The notes under the pieces were generated by a model. The model was not told the origin of the DNA. It did no database searches and saw only the letters and a list, made by a program, of their open reading frames with translations. This document shows, piece by piece, positions 1-8,012 of a stretch of DNA of 8,605 bases. Position 1 is the first letter of the stretch; each line of letters opens with the position of its first letter. Origin of the DNA: Deltaproteobacteria bacterium (GTDB taxonomy: Bacteria; Desulfobacterota; Desulfobacteria; Desulfobacterales; Desulfatibacillaceae); the NCBI GenBank assembly GCA_019308705.1, contig JAFDHW010000084.1:1-8605 (forward strand). Reading direction: 5' to 3'. The position numbers and the translations under genes are program-made.

Positions 1-10
1 GGGCTCGCCC

Positions 11-91
11 GATTTCCGCGCTGGCCGCGTTATCGGGGCTCGGCGTACCAAAGTACGCCTTCACCCCTCTAGCCTTGCCAGCGCGGAAATC
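11..91. repeat. 81-nt long imperfect hairpin / palindromic element
   Basis: The outer arms 11-25 (GATTTCCGCGCTGGC) and 77-91 (GCCAGCGCGGAAATC) are perfect 15-bp reverse complements. Inside, GGGG 35-38 faces CCCC 64-67 on the same symmetry axis. The tip is a perfect 7-bp stem, 42-48 (GGCGTAC) with 53-59 (GTACGCC), around a CAAA tetraloop. Three more pairs (7-9 with 93-95) continue outside the arms after one mismatch. No T-run follows, so it is not a simple intrinsic terminator. No protein frame explains it. It resembles a dispersed palindromic repeat or a cruciform-forming unit, but copy number cannot be judged from one window. Confidence 0.8.
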
Positions 92-107
92 AGGCTTCGT
101 GAATAAT

Positions 108-152
108 CCGGGTTCACCTCCTGGGGCCTCCCCCCGGAAGAACCGGCCTTTT
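108..152 (+). terminator. weak terminator-like hairpin upstream of the aminotransferase promoter
   Basis: CCGGGTTC at 108-115 can pair with GAACCGG at 140-146 with one bulged G. GGGG 123-126 and the C-run 130-135 can pair inside it. The stem is followed by CCTTTTCC. It may end transcription of a gene lying left of the window. The short T-run and internal imperfections keep this tentative. Confidence 0.3.
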
Positions 153-165
153 CCCCTCGCTTTCC

Positions 166-195
166 TTGACAAGGGTTGCCTCCGCCGGTAATCAT
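166..195 (+). promoter_or_regulatory. sigma-70-like promoter for the aminotransferase-ClC unit
   Basis: A perfect -35 hexamer TTGACA lies at 166-171. With an 18-nt spacer, AATCAT at 190-195 matches four of six -10 consensus positions. The predicted transcription start is near 202, leaving a leader of about 110 nt before the GTG at 310. The in-frame TTG at 166 is part of this -35 box, which argues against a longer protein starting there. Confidence 0.5.
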
Positions 196-292
196 TTCCG
201 CTTGCGGTCCTGCACAGACATGACCCTCGCCTTCGGGCCGGGCGGAAAGACGCGAAAAGCCCGCAGCCAGGTGAACATCCTTTGTTTGTTTC

Positions 293-301
293 GGGGAAGG
301 A
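293..301 (+). promoter_or_regulatory. ribosome binding site that decides the aminotransferase start
   Basis: The purine-rich GGGGAAGGA sits 8 nt before the GTG at 310. Other in-frame candidates (TTG 166, ATG 220, GTG 271) lack a comparable site. This selects GTG 310 as the initiation codon. Confidence 0.7.
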
Positions 302-309
302 ATCCTTTC

Positions 310-1629
310 GTGAATCCCATCGCCAAGGAATTGAACGACATCATCACGGCCGGGAACCCCCACGTGCTGGACATGCTGTCCGCCGTGGGCAAGAACCTGT
401 TCTTTCCCAAGGGCATCCTGTCCCAGAGCGCCGAGGCCAAAAAGAAGGCCCATAAGTTCAACGCCACCATCGGCATCGCCACGGAAAAGGGCGGAGCCAT
501 GGTGCTGGATTCGGTCATGGGCCACATCCCCAGCCTGCCCCCGGAACAATCCCTGACCTACGCCCCCTCCTTCGGCCTGCCCGCGCTGCGGAGCGCGTGG
601 AAGGAAGCCCTGGCCAAAAAGAACCCCTCGCTTTCCGGCAAGGACTACTCCCTTCCCGTGGTGTCCCAGGCCATCACCCACGGCATCGCGCTGTTGGGCG
701 ACATGTGGACCGACCCCGGCGACGCGGTCATCCTCCCGGACAAGTTCTGGGGCAACTACAACCTGATCCTCTCCGTGCGGCGGGGGGTGAGGTTCTCCCA
801 CTATCCCCTGTTCTCCGAAGCGGGCGGGTTCAACGTGGCTGGCCTGGCCGAGGCCGTGCAAAAGGAGGCCGAGGCCGCGGGCAAGGTGGTGGTTTTGTTG
901 AACTTTCCCAACAACCCCACCGGGTATGCCCCCACCCGGCGGGAGGCCGAGGGCATCGTAGGCGTGCTCAAGGACGCCGCGGATGCGGGAACCAACATCG
1001 TGGCCGTGTGCGACGACGCCTACTTCGGCCTGTTCTACGAGCCCGAGGTCATGCCCGAATCCGTGTTCGGGCTTCTGGCTGGAATCCATCCCCGCATCCT
1101 GGCCGTCAAGCTGGACGGGGCCACCAAGGAGGATTTCGTGTGGGGGCTCCGCATCGGGTTCGTGACCTACGCCGCCAAGGTTTCCGGCGACGCGTCCGCC
1201 TTCTACGAGGCCCTGGAGAAAAAGACCGCGGGCGCGGTGCGCGGCTCCATCTCCAACGCCAGCCACCTTTCCCAGAGCATCGTGCTCTCGGCCATGCAGT
1301 CCGGCAAGTACGACGAGGAAAAGGCTGAAAAACGCGACGTGTTGAAGCGCCGGGCCAACAGGGTGAAACAGGTCCTGGCGGCCGAAAAGTACGCGGGCGC
1401 CTGGGAGCCGTACCCGTTCAACTCCGGCTATTTCATGTGCCTGAGGTTGAAGACCGTGGAGGCGGAGCCCTTGCGGACACACCTCCTGGACAAGTACGGG
1501 GTGGGGCTCATCTCCCTGGGCAAGACGGATCTTAGGGTGGCCTTTTCCTGCTTGGAAGAGGCCGACGTGGAAGAGCTCTTCGACCTGGTGCTGGCCGGGG
1601 TGCGCGACCTGGAAAAGGGCGCCGCCTAA
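310..1629 (+). CDS. PLP-dependent class I/II aminotransferase (aromatic/tyrosine aminotransferase-like)
   Basis: 439 residues from the GTG at 310. The fold-type I aminotransferase signature is visible: NNPTG at 201-205 (Asn202 would contact the PLP O3'), DDAY at 235-238 (Asp235 to the pyridine nitrogen, Tyr238 to O3'), Lys273 in GATKEDFVWGLRIGF as the Schiff-base lysine with Arg281 for phosphate binding, and Arg409 in DLRVAF for the substrate alpha-carboxylate. The residue roles are assigned by family analogy. The N-terminus (VNPIAKELNDII) is that of a divergent 'tyrosine aminotransferase' group; the exact amino donor is not readable. A cytosolic enzyme is expected. The start is chosen by its strong Shine-Dalgarno site. 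ATG 220 is also in frame but has no ribosome site. Its TAA abuts the ATG of the ClC gene, implying cotranscription. No disrupted motif is seen. Confidence 0.88.
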   Translation: MNPIAKELNDIITAGNPHVLDMLSAVGKNLFFPKGILSQSAEAKKKAHKFNATIGIATEKGGAMVLDSVMGHIPSLPPEQSLTYAPSFGLPALRSAWKEALAKKNPSLSGKDYSLPVVSQAITHGIALLGDMWTDPGDAVILPDKFWGNYNLILSVRRGVRFSHYPLFSEAGGFNVAGLAEAVQKEAEAAGKVVVLLNFPNNPTGYAPTRREAEGIVGVLKDAADAGTNIVAVCDDAYFGLFYEPEVMPESVFGLLAGIHPRILAVKLDGATKEDFVWGLRIGFVTYAAKVSGDASAFYEALEKKTAGAVRGSISNASHLSQSIVLSAMQSGKYDEEKAEKRDVLKRRANRVKQVLAAEKYAGAWEPYPFNSGYFMCLRLKTVEAEPLRTHLLDKYGVGLISLGKTDLRVAFSCLEEADVEELFDLVLAGVRDLEKGAA

Positions 1630-3456
1630 ATGAACATCCTGCGTTACCTGCCCAGGCCCAGCCGGTGGGCTCCCGCCGCGGGGGGGAGCTACGCCGTCAA
1701 GTGGGCCGCCATGTTCATCGTCATCGGCCTGGTGGCGGGGGCAGGGTCCATCGTGTTCCATTTGCTCACCCAACTGGGCTCCCATTACTTGCTGGATTTC
1801 CTGGCCGGATACCGGCCGCCCCAGCCCGCGGGGGAGGAGCAGATATTCGGGCAGACGGCCACCAGCTTTTCCCGGTGGATGCTCTTGATCCTGCCCGCCG
1901 CGGGCGGCCTGCTCTCCGGGCTCCTGGTGTTCAAGTTCGCGCCCGAGGCCGCCGGACACGGCGAGGACGGGGCCATCGATGCCTACCACACCAAGGGCGG
2001 CTTCATCCGGGGGCGGGTGCCCATCGTAAAGACCTTTGCCAGCGTGCTCACCTTAACCTCGGGCGGCTCCGGCGGCCGGGAAGGTCCCATCGCCCAGATC
2101 GGCGCGGGATTCGGCAGTTTTCTGGGCACCAAGCTGGGGGTGAGCGACCGCCAGCGCAGGATCATGCTGGCCGCAGGCATGGGCGCGGGCGTGGGGTCCA
2201 TCTTCCGGTCGCCCATGGCCGGGGCGCTCTTCGCGACCGAGGTGCTCTACCGCGACACGGACATGGAGAGCGAGGTCCTGATCCCGGCGGTCATCTCCTC
2301 GGTGGTGGCCTACTGCGTGTTCTGCCTGGCCATGGGGTGGGGCTCGTTGTTCTCGGCGCCCTACCTGAAGTTCCAGAACCCCGTGGAATTGGGGCCCTAC
2401 CTGGTGCTGGCCGTGGTGGTGGTGGCCGCGGCGGCCTTGTTCGTCAAGGCCTATTACTTCGTACACTACCTGTTCGGCCAGTTTTCCATCCCCAATTTCG
2501 CCAAGCCCGCCCTGGGGGGCCTCTGCACGGGCATCATCGGCTTCTTCCTGCCCCAGACCCTGGCCTTTGGCTACGGGTACGTGCAAATGGTCTTAAACGG
2601 GGCGGCCTCCATCACCATCCCCTTTCTCCTGCTGCTCGCCTTTGGAAAACTCCTCACCACGTCCTTTTCCATCGGCTCGGGGGGCTCCGGCGGCGTGTTC
2701 GGACCCTCCATCGTCATCGGCGGGGCCCTGGGCGGCGCGGTGGGCATCATCTTCGACACCCTCATGCCCGGGGTCATCAGCTCGCCGGCGGCCTTCGCCA
2801 TCGTGGGCATGGCCGGGTTCTTCACCGCGGTCTCCAAGACCCCCATCTCCACCATCATCTTCGTGTCGGAGATGACGGGCTCCTATTACCTGCTTTTGCC
2901 CAGCCTCCTGGTTTCCGCGGTCGCCTTCATGCTGTCCCGGCGGTTCACCCTCTACGTGAAGCAGCCCAAGAACATACTGGCCTCTCCGGCCCACGCGGGC
3001 GACTTCTTCGTGGACATCCTCCAGGCCATCAAGGTCAAAGACCTCATGGGCCAGGTGCGCCATGTGCCCGTCATCCCGGAAACCATGCCCTTTTCCGAGT
3101 TCAAGAAGTTCTTCTCCCGCACCAAGCAGCACTACTTTCCCGTGGTGGACCACGAAAACCGGCTCACGGGCATCTTCTCCTCCACGGACATCCGGGAGGT
3201 GCTGTTCGAGGAGGGGGTGGAGCCCTTGGTCATCATGCGGGACATCGCCATCCCCGATATCATCACCACCCACCCCGAGGAGGACTTGAACGCGGTGCTG
3301 ATGAAGTTCACCACCAAGAACCTGGACTCCATTCCCGTGGTGGAAACCAACGACCCCAAGACCCTCTTGGGCATGCTCCGCCGCAGGGAGGTGATCGCTT
3401 ACTACAACCAGCAGGTGAACCTGCGCAAACGCAACGGCTCCAGGACGGCCGCATAG
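1630..3456 (+). CDS. ClC-family chloride channel / Cl-/H+ antiporter with tandem CBS domains
   Basis: 608 residues. A hydrophobic multi-helix domain (about 25-445) is followed by two cytoplasmic CBS domains (about 468-530 and 541-600), which in this family bind nucleotides and modulate gating. ClC motifs: GHGED near 108-112 replaces the classical GSGIP loop; GREGP at 149-153 carries Glu151, equivalent to the gating glutamate Glu148 of E. coli ClC-ec1; GVFGP at 355-359 is the GxFxP anion motif; Tyr442 is a candidate for the ion-coordinating Tyr445. In the segment equivalent to the ClC-ec1 proton pathway it reads FATEVL: Glu204 is followed by Val205 where ClC-ec1 has the internal proton glutamate Glu203. 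This pattern is seen in channel-type ClCs, so Cl-/H+ coupling is uncertain. The ATG follows the aminotransferase stop with no gap, so translation is probably coupled. Likely inner-membrane anion transport; the physiological ion (Cl-, F- or other) is not proven. Confidence 0.9.
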   Translation: MNILRYLPRPSRWAPAAGGSYAVKWAAMFIVIGLVAGAGSIVFHLLTQLGSHYLLDFLAGYRPPQPAGEEQIFGQTATSFSRWMLLILPAAGGLLSGLLVFKFAPEAAGHGEDGAIDAYHTKGGFIRGRVPIVKTFASVLTLTSGGSGGREGPIAQIGAGFGSFLGTKLGVSDRQRRIMLAAGMGAGVGSIFRSPMAGALFATEVLYRDTDMESEVLIPAVISSVVAYCVFCLAMGWGSLFSAPYLKFQNPVELGPYLVLAVVVVAAAALFVKAYYFVHYLFGQFSIPNFAKPALGGLCTGIIGFFLPQTLAFGYGYVQMVLNGAASITIPFLLLLAFGKLLTTSFSIGSGGSGGVFGPSIVIGGALGGAVGIIFDTLMPGVISSPAAFAIVGMAGFFTAVSKTPISTIIFVSEMTGSYYLLLPSLLVSAVAFMLSRRFTLYVKQPKNILASPAHAGDFFVDILQAIKVKDLMGQVRHVPVIPETMPFSEFKKFFSRTKQHYFPVVDHENRLTGIFSSTDIREVLFEEGVEPLVIMRDIAIPDIITTHPEEDLNAVLMKFTTKNLDSIPVVETNDPKTLLGMLRRREVIAYYNQQVNLRKRNGSRTAA

Positions 3457-3507
3457 GCCAACCCCCTGGAAACCTTGCGCATTCTGTTTTACAATGATCT
3501 TCGGATG

Positions 3508-3535
3508 ACCCCGAAACCCTTGACAAAAGCGGGGT
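3508..3535. repeat. 6-bp inverted repeat straddling the thpR -35 box
   Basis: ACCCCG at 3508-3513 and CGGGGT at 3530-3535 are perfect reverse complements. The TTGACA at 3520-3525 lies between them. A small operator is possible, but a match this short may be chance in GC-rich DNA. Confidence 0.25.
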
Positions 3536-3546
3536 GCGCCTATAGA
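3520..3546 (+). promoter_or_regulatory. sigma-70-like promoter for thpR-recA
   Basis: A perfect TTGACA lies at 3520-3525, with TATAGA at 3541-3546 as the -10 hexamer (four of six matches). The 15-nt spacer is short; TAGAGA at 3543 gives 17 nt with a poorer match. AT-richer sequence (3481-3500) lies upstream. The predicted start is near 3553, giving a leader of about 78 nt before thpR. No recognisable LexA box (CTGT-N8-ACAG or GGTT-N2-C-N4-G-N3-ACC type) overlaps it, so SOS control is not evident. Confidence 0.55.
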
Positions 3547-3558
3547 GACTGACCCTGG

Positions 3559-3609
3559 GCGGACCGGCGAATTTTTTTCTTGCGCATCCGCCGGGGGCGT
3601 CCGCTTTTT
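3559..3609 (+). terminator. terminator-like hairpin inside the thpR-recA leader
   Basis: GCGGACCGGCG at 3559-3569 pairs with CGCCGG at 3589-3594 and TCCGC at 3600-3604, leaving a 5-nt bulge (3595-3599). TTTTT follows at 3605-3609. An alternative stem pairs GGCGGA 3558-3563 with TCCGCC 3587-3592. The structure lies downstream of the promoter and 21 nt before the thpR ATG. It could attenuate transcription or end readthrough from the ClC gene. The long loop and bulge make it uncertain. Confidence 0.35.
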
Positions 3610-3630
3610 CGAGGCAAAGAGCCCGTTTTC

Positions 3631-4203
3631 ATGGCCGACACCATCCGCGCCTTCATCGCCGTGCCCCTTCCCGGGAAAGCCAAGGAGGCGGTGTGCGCCA
3701 TGGCGGACCGGTTTTTGGAATCCGGCCTGCCCGTGCGCTGCGTAAAGCCGGAGGCCCTGCACCTGACCTTGCGGTTTCTGGGGGACGTGGAGCGGGGGCG
3801 CGTGGGCGAGATTTCCGCGGCCATGGACAACGCCGCGGCGGGCGTGGCCCCCTTCACCCTGTGCGCCACGGGTATGGGCGTGTTTCCGGGGTTTTCCCGG
3901 CCCCGGGTGGTGTGGGTGGGGCTCGACGGCGACGTTTCACCCCTGCGCGGGCTTTTCTCCCGGCTGGAGGACGAGCTTTTCGAGATCGGGTTTGAGCGTG
4001 AACCGCGGCGCTTTCACCCGCACCTCACTCTGGGCCGCGCCAGGGGCCGCATGGACCCGAATCGCACGGTGGCCGCGGTGGACTCCTGTACGGGCTTGGG
4101 GTCCGAGCCCTTTACCGTGGACCGCTTCGTGCTCTACCAGAGCGACCTTTTGCCCGAGGGGGCCAGGCACACGCCGCTGTACACCGCCCGGCTTTCCGGT
4201 TGA
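3631..4203 (+). CDS. thpR: RNA 2',3'-cyclic phosphodiesterase (2H superfamily, LigT/ThpR family)
   Basis: 190 residues, the usual length for ThpR. The two catalytic HxTx tetrads that define the 2H phosphoesterase superfamily are intact: HLTL at 44-47 (in [11 protein letters not shown]) and HLTL at 131-134 (in [10 protein letters not shown]). The N-terminus RAFIAVPLP is typical of the family. Family members hydrolyse 2',3'-cyclic phosphates at RNA ends to 2'-phosphates and can join tRNA halves in vitro; the in vivo role is unsettled. The protein is cytosolic. ATG 3631 is chosen because family similarity begins there; upstream purines (GAGG at 3611-3614) are too distant to be a good ribosome site, so initiation may be modest. 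It ends 26 nt before recA and shares its promoter, as in many bacteria where thpR precedes recA. Confidence 0.9.
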   Translation: MADTIRAFIAVPLPGKAKEAVCAMADRFLESGLPVRCVKPEALHLTLRFLGDVERGRVGEISAAMDNAAAGVAPFTLCATGMGVFPGFSRPRVVWVGLDGDVSPLRGLFSRLEDELFEIGFEREPRRFHPHLTLGRARGRMDPNRTVAAVDSCTGLGSEPFTVDRFVLYQSDLLPEGARHTPLYTARLSG

Positions 4204-4216
4204 CCAAAAACCCTTC

Positions 4217-4223
4217 AAGGAGA
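4217..4223 (+). promoter_or_regulatory. strong ribosome binding site of recA
   Basis: AAGGAGA lies 6 nt before ATG 4230, an ideal Shine-Dalgarno and spacing. It fixes the recA start over the in-frame TTG at 4200 that overlaps the thpR stop. Confidence 0.85.
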
Positions 4224-4229
4224 AACCCC

Positions 4230-5273
<1,044 letters not shown>

Positions 5274-5290
5274 TTCTTTGTTGATCCACC

Positions 5291-5337
5291 GCCGGGCGAT
5301 CCCCGGCAACCAGGCGGCGGTTGCCGCCGGATTTTTT
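5291..5337 (+). terminator. intrinsic terminator after recA, with attenuator-like overlapping stems in the alaS leader
   Basis: GGCGGC 5313-5318 and GCCGCC 5323-5328 form a perfect stem with a GGTT loop, followed by GGA and six Ts (5332-5337), a classic intrinsic terminator. Two other stems overlap. CGGCAACC 5304-5311 pairs with GGTTGCCG 5319-5326, and this excludes the terminator. GCCGGG 5291-5296 pairs with CCCGGC 5302-5307, and this excludes the second stem while allowing the terminator. This is the topology of a transcription attenuator. The basic terminator is well supported; regulatory switching is inferred. Confidence 0.7.
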
Positions 5338-5354
5338 GGGGACGCAAACGCCCC

Positions 5355-5358
5355 GGAG
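5355..5358 (+). promoter_or_regulatory. ribosome binding site of alaS
   Basis: GGAG lies 6 nt before ATG 5365 and supports that start. The preceding GGGG (5338-5341) can pair with CCCC (5351-5354), placing the ribosome site right at the base of a small hairpin. Confidence 0.6.
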
Positions 5359-5364
5359 CATCCC

Positions 5365-7998
5365 ATGAACGGCGACGAGGTACGCAGCACCTTTCTTGAA
5401 TATTTCCGCAAGCGGGGCCACCGGGTGGTGAAAAGCTCCTCCCTGGTCCCCTCCGACGACCCCACCCTGCTGTTCACCAACGCGGGCATGGTCCAGTTCA
5501 AGCGCATCTTCCTGGGCGAGGAAAAGCGCGACTACACCCGGGCGGCCACTTCCCAGAAGTGCGTGCGCGCCGGCGGCAAGCACAACGACTTGGAAAACGT
5601 GGGCTACACCGCCCGTCACCACACCTTTTTCGAGATGCTGGGCAACTTCTCCTTTGGCGACTACTTCAAGGAGGAGGCCATCGAGATGTCCTGGGACCTC
5701 TTGACCCGGGTTTTCGGCCTGCCCACGGACAAGCTCTTTGCCAGCGTGTACGAACAGGACGAGGAGGCCTACGCCATCTGGCGCGACAAGATCGGCGTGC
5801 CCGGGGACCGCATCGTAAAGCTGGGGGAAAAGGACAACTTCTGGTCCATGGGCGACACCGGCCCCTGCGGCCCCTGCTCGGAGATTTTGATCGACCGGGG
5901 CGAGCATCTCTCCTGCGGGCCGGACTGCAAGCCGGGTTGCGACTGCGACCGGTACCTGGAGGTCTGGAACCTGGTGTTCATGCAGTACAACCGGGACGAG
6001 TCCGGCGAAATGACGCCGCTTCCCAGGCCCAGCATCGACACGGGCATGGGGCTGGAACGCATCCTGGCCGTGCTCCAGGACGCGGCCACCAACTACGAGA
6101 CCGACCTGTTCGCCCCCATCTTCGCCACGCTGCGCGAGCTTTCCGGGGTGTCCCTGGGCGAGGACAAGAAAAAGGACGTGAGCTTGAAGGTCATTGCGGA
6201 CCATTCCCGTGCCGCGGCCTTCCTCATCGGCGACGGGGTGCTTCCGGGAAACGAGGGGAGGGGCTACGTGCTCCGGCGCATCCTCCGCAGGGCCATCCGC
6301 TACGGCCGGTTTCTGGGCCTCACCGACCCGTTCCTCTACCGGTGCTCGGCCACGGTGTGCGCCATCATGCAAAACGCCTACCCGGAGCTGATGGAAAACA
6401 CCGCGTACATCCAGAACGTGGTGAAAAACGAGGAGATCCGTTTCCTGGAGACCCTGGACAACGGCATGAAGATATTAAACGAGGCCCTGGAGGGTTTGCG
6501 GGCCTCGGGCGGAAACACCCTGTCCGGCGAGGTCATGTTCAAGCTCTACGACACCTACGGGTTTCCCGTGGACATCGTGGAGGACGTGGTTCGGGGCACG
6601 GACATCCGCCTGGACCGGGAAGGGTTCGCCAGGGCCATGGAGCGCCAGCGCGCCCGGTCCCGCACGGTGCAGGCCTTCTCCGGCGCGTCCGAGGCCGTAC
6701 GCTCCCTGTCCTCCCAGGGCGTGCAGACCACGTTCACCGGCTACACGACCACCCGGGACGAATCCAAAATCCTTCTTTTGGTCTCCTCCGGCGAAAAGGC
6801 CGAGTCTGTGGGAAAGGGCGCGACGGTGGAGGTCGTCACGGCGTCCACGCCCTTTTACGGCGAGGCCGGCGGCCAGGTGGGCGACAGCGGCGAGATCCGC
6901 ACGGACACGGGCACGGTCCGGGTCAAGAACACCATCAAGGATCCCACGGGCCTGTTCATCCACCAGGGCACGGTGGCCGAGGGCGAGGTTTCCGAAGGCC
7001 AGGAGGCGAAGCTTCTGGTGGACGAAGCCGCCCGGGCGGCCACCGCGGCCAACCACACCGCCACCCACTTGCTCCACGCGGCGCTGCGCGCCGTGGTGGG
7101 CGAGCACGCCAAGCAGTCCGGCTCCCTGGTCTCGCCGGACCGCCTGCGGTTCGACTTCACCCACTTCTCCGCTTTGAAGCCCGGGGAACTTTCTGCCATC
7201 GAGGCCATGGTCAACGAATGGGTGCGGGAGAACCTGCCCGTCCAGGCCACGGAGATGAGCGCGGAAGAGGCGCAGAAGTCCGGGGCCACCGCCCTGTTCG
7301 AGGAAAAATACGGGGACACGGTGCGGATGGTGGACATTCCCGGCGCGTCCCGGGAGCTTTGCGGGGGCACCCATACCGGCCGCACGGGCGACATCGGTCT
7401 TTTCCTCATCCTGTCCGAGGCCTCGGTGGCCAGCGGCGTGCGCCGCATCGAGGCGGTGACGGGGCGCGAGGCCTACCAAAAGGCCGCCTCCTGGCGGGAG
7501 AACATAGACTCGCTGTCCCGCATGGTCAAGGACCGGCCCGAAAACCTGCCCGCCCGCATAGAAAAGCTCCAGGCCCTGGCCAAGGCCCAGGAAAAGGAGA
7601 TCGCCGCCTTAAAGGCCCGGATCGCCTCGGGCGCGGGCGGCGGCGAGACCGCAGAGCCCGAGATAAAGACCATCAAGGGCGTGCAGGTCTTGGTGCGCAA
7701 GGTCCCGGCGGATTCCCCCGCCACCCTGCGGAACACCGCGGACAAGATGCGCGACAAGATTTCGTCCGGCGTCGTCGTCCTGGGCGCGGAGGCGGACGGC
7801 AAGGCTTTCCTGGTGGCCATGGTGACCAAAGACCTCGTCGGCCGGTTCCACGCGGGCAATATCATCAAGCACATCGCCAAAATCGTGGGCGGAGGAGGAG
7901 GCGGCCGCCCGGACATGGCCCAGGCCGGCGGCTCGGATCCCTCCAAGCTTGCCGAGGCCCTGGAACAGGTCTACCCGCTGATAGAAGACCAAGCGTAA
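5365..7998 (+). CDS. alaS: alanyl-tRNA synthetase
   Basis: 877 residues, almost the length of E. coli AlaS (876). It charges tRNA-Ala with alanine and clears mischarged Ser/Gly. Domain order: class II catalytic core (1 to about 240) with the motif 2 region around QKCVRAGGKHNDLE and motif 3 GMGLER at 227-232; tRNA recognition domain (about 240-460); editing domain with zinc ligands HTATH (His564, His568) and CGGTH (Cys666, His670); a coiled-coil segment (about 725-755); and the C-Ala domain with its Gly-rich stretch near the end. A four-Cys cluster (Cys184, 188, 192, 194) lies in the catalytic domain. ATG 5365 has GGAG at 6 nt and begins as the family does. The frame stays open upstream to TTG 5278, but that 29-codon extension lacks family character. 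It follows recA across a terminator and has no clear promoter of its own, so expression probably relies on readthrough or an unseen promoter. Confidence 0.97.
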   Translation: MNGDEVRSTFLEYFRKRGHRVVKSSSLVPSDDPTLLFTNAGMVQFKRIFLGEEKRDYTRAATSQKCVRAGGKHNDLENVGYTARHHTFFEMLGNFSFGDYFKEEAIEMSWDLLTRVFGLPTDKLFASVYEQDEEAYAIWRDKIGVPGDRIVKLGEKDNFWSMGDTGPCGPCSEILIDRGEHLSCGPDCKPGCDCDRYLEVWNLVFMQYNRDESGEMTPLPRPSIDTGMGLERILAVLQDAATNYETDLFAPIFATLRELSGVSLGEDKKKDVSLKVIADHSRAAAFLIGDGVLPGNEGRGYVLRRILRRAIRYGRFLGLTDPFLYRCSATVCAIMQNAYPELMENTAYIQNVVKNEEIRFLETLDNGMKILNEALEGLRASGGNTLSGEVMFKLYDTYGFPVDIVEDVVRGTDIRLDREGFARAMERQRARSRTVQAFSGASEAVRSLSSQGVQTTFTGYTTTRDESKILLLVSSGEKAESVGKGATVEVVTASTPFYGEAGGQVGDSGEIRTDTGTVRVKNTIKDPTGLFIHQGTVAEGEVSEGQEAKLLVDEAARAATAANHTATHLLHAALRAVVGEHAKQSGSLVSPDRLRFDFTHFSALKPGELSAIEAMVNEWVRENLPVQATEMSAEEAQKSGATALFEEKYGDTVRMVDIPGASRELCGGTHTGRTGDIGLFLILSEASVASGVRRIEAVTGREAYQKAASWRENIDSLSRMVKDRPENLPARIEKLQALAKAQEKEIAALKARIASGAGGGETAEPEIKTIKGVQVLVRKVPADSPATLRNTADKMRDKISSGVVVLGAEADGKAFLVAMVTKDLVGRFHAGNIIKHIAKIVGGGGGGRPDMAQAGGSDPSKLAEALEQVYPLIEDQA

Positions 7999-8012
7999 AG
8001 GCAGGGTAAAAA

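Noticed and set aside
166..309. Longer aminotransferase starting at TTG 166 or ATG 220
   Set aside because: TTG 166 is the -35 box; neither site has a ribosome binding site, while GTG 310 has a strong one and fits the family N-terminus.
61..1989. Very long antisense open frame (642 codons) opposite the aminotransferase
   Set aside because: Low-complexity Gly/His/Gln-rich translation typical of the reverse frame in GC-rich coding DNA; the plus strand carries an intact aminotransferase.
3484..3494. CTGT...ACAA as a LexA (SOS) box upstream of thpR-recA
   Set aside because: Spacing between half-sites is 3 nt, not the 8 nt of the CTGT-N8-ACAG consensus.
5278..5364. N-terminally extended AlaS from TTG 5278
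   Set aside because: The extension lies across a terminator and has no family similarity; ATG 5365 has a ribosome site and begins as other AlaS proteins do. Kept only as a possible leader-translation hypothesis.
5559..8009. Long +2-type open frame inside alaS
   Set aside because: Arg/Gly/His-rich translation without domains; alternative frame of alaS in GC-rich DNA.
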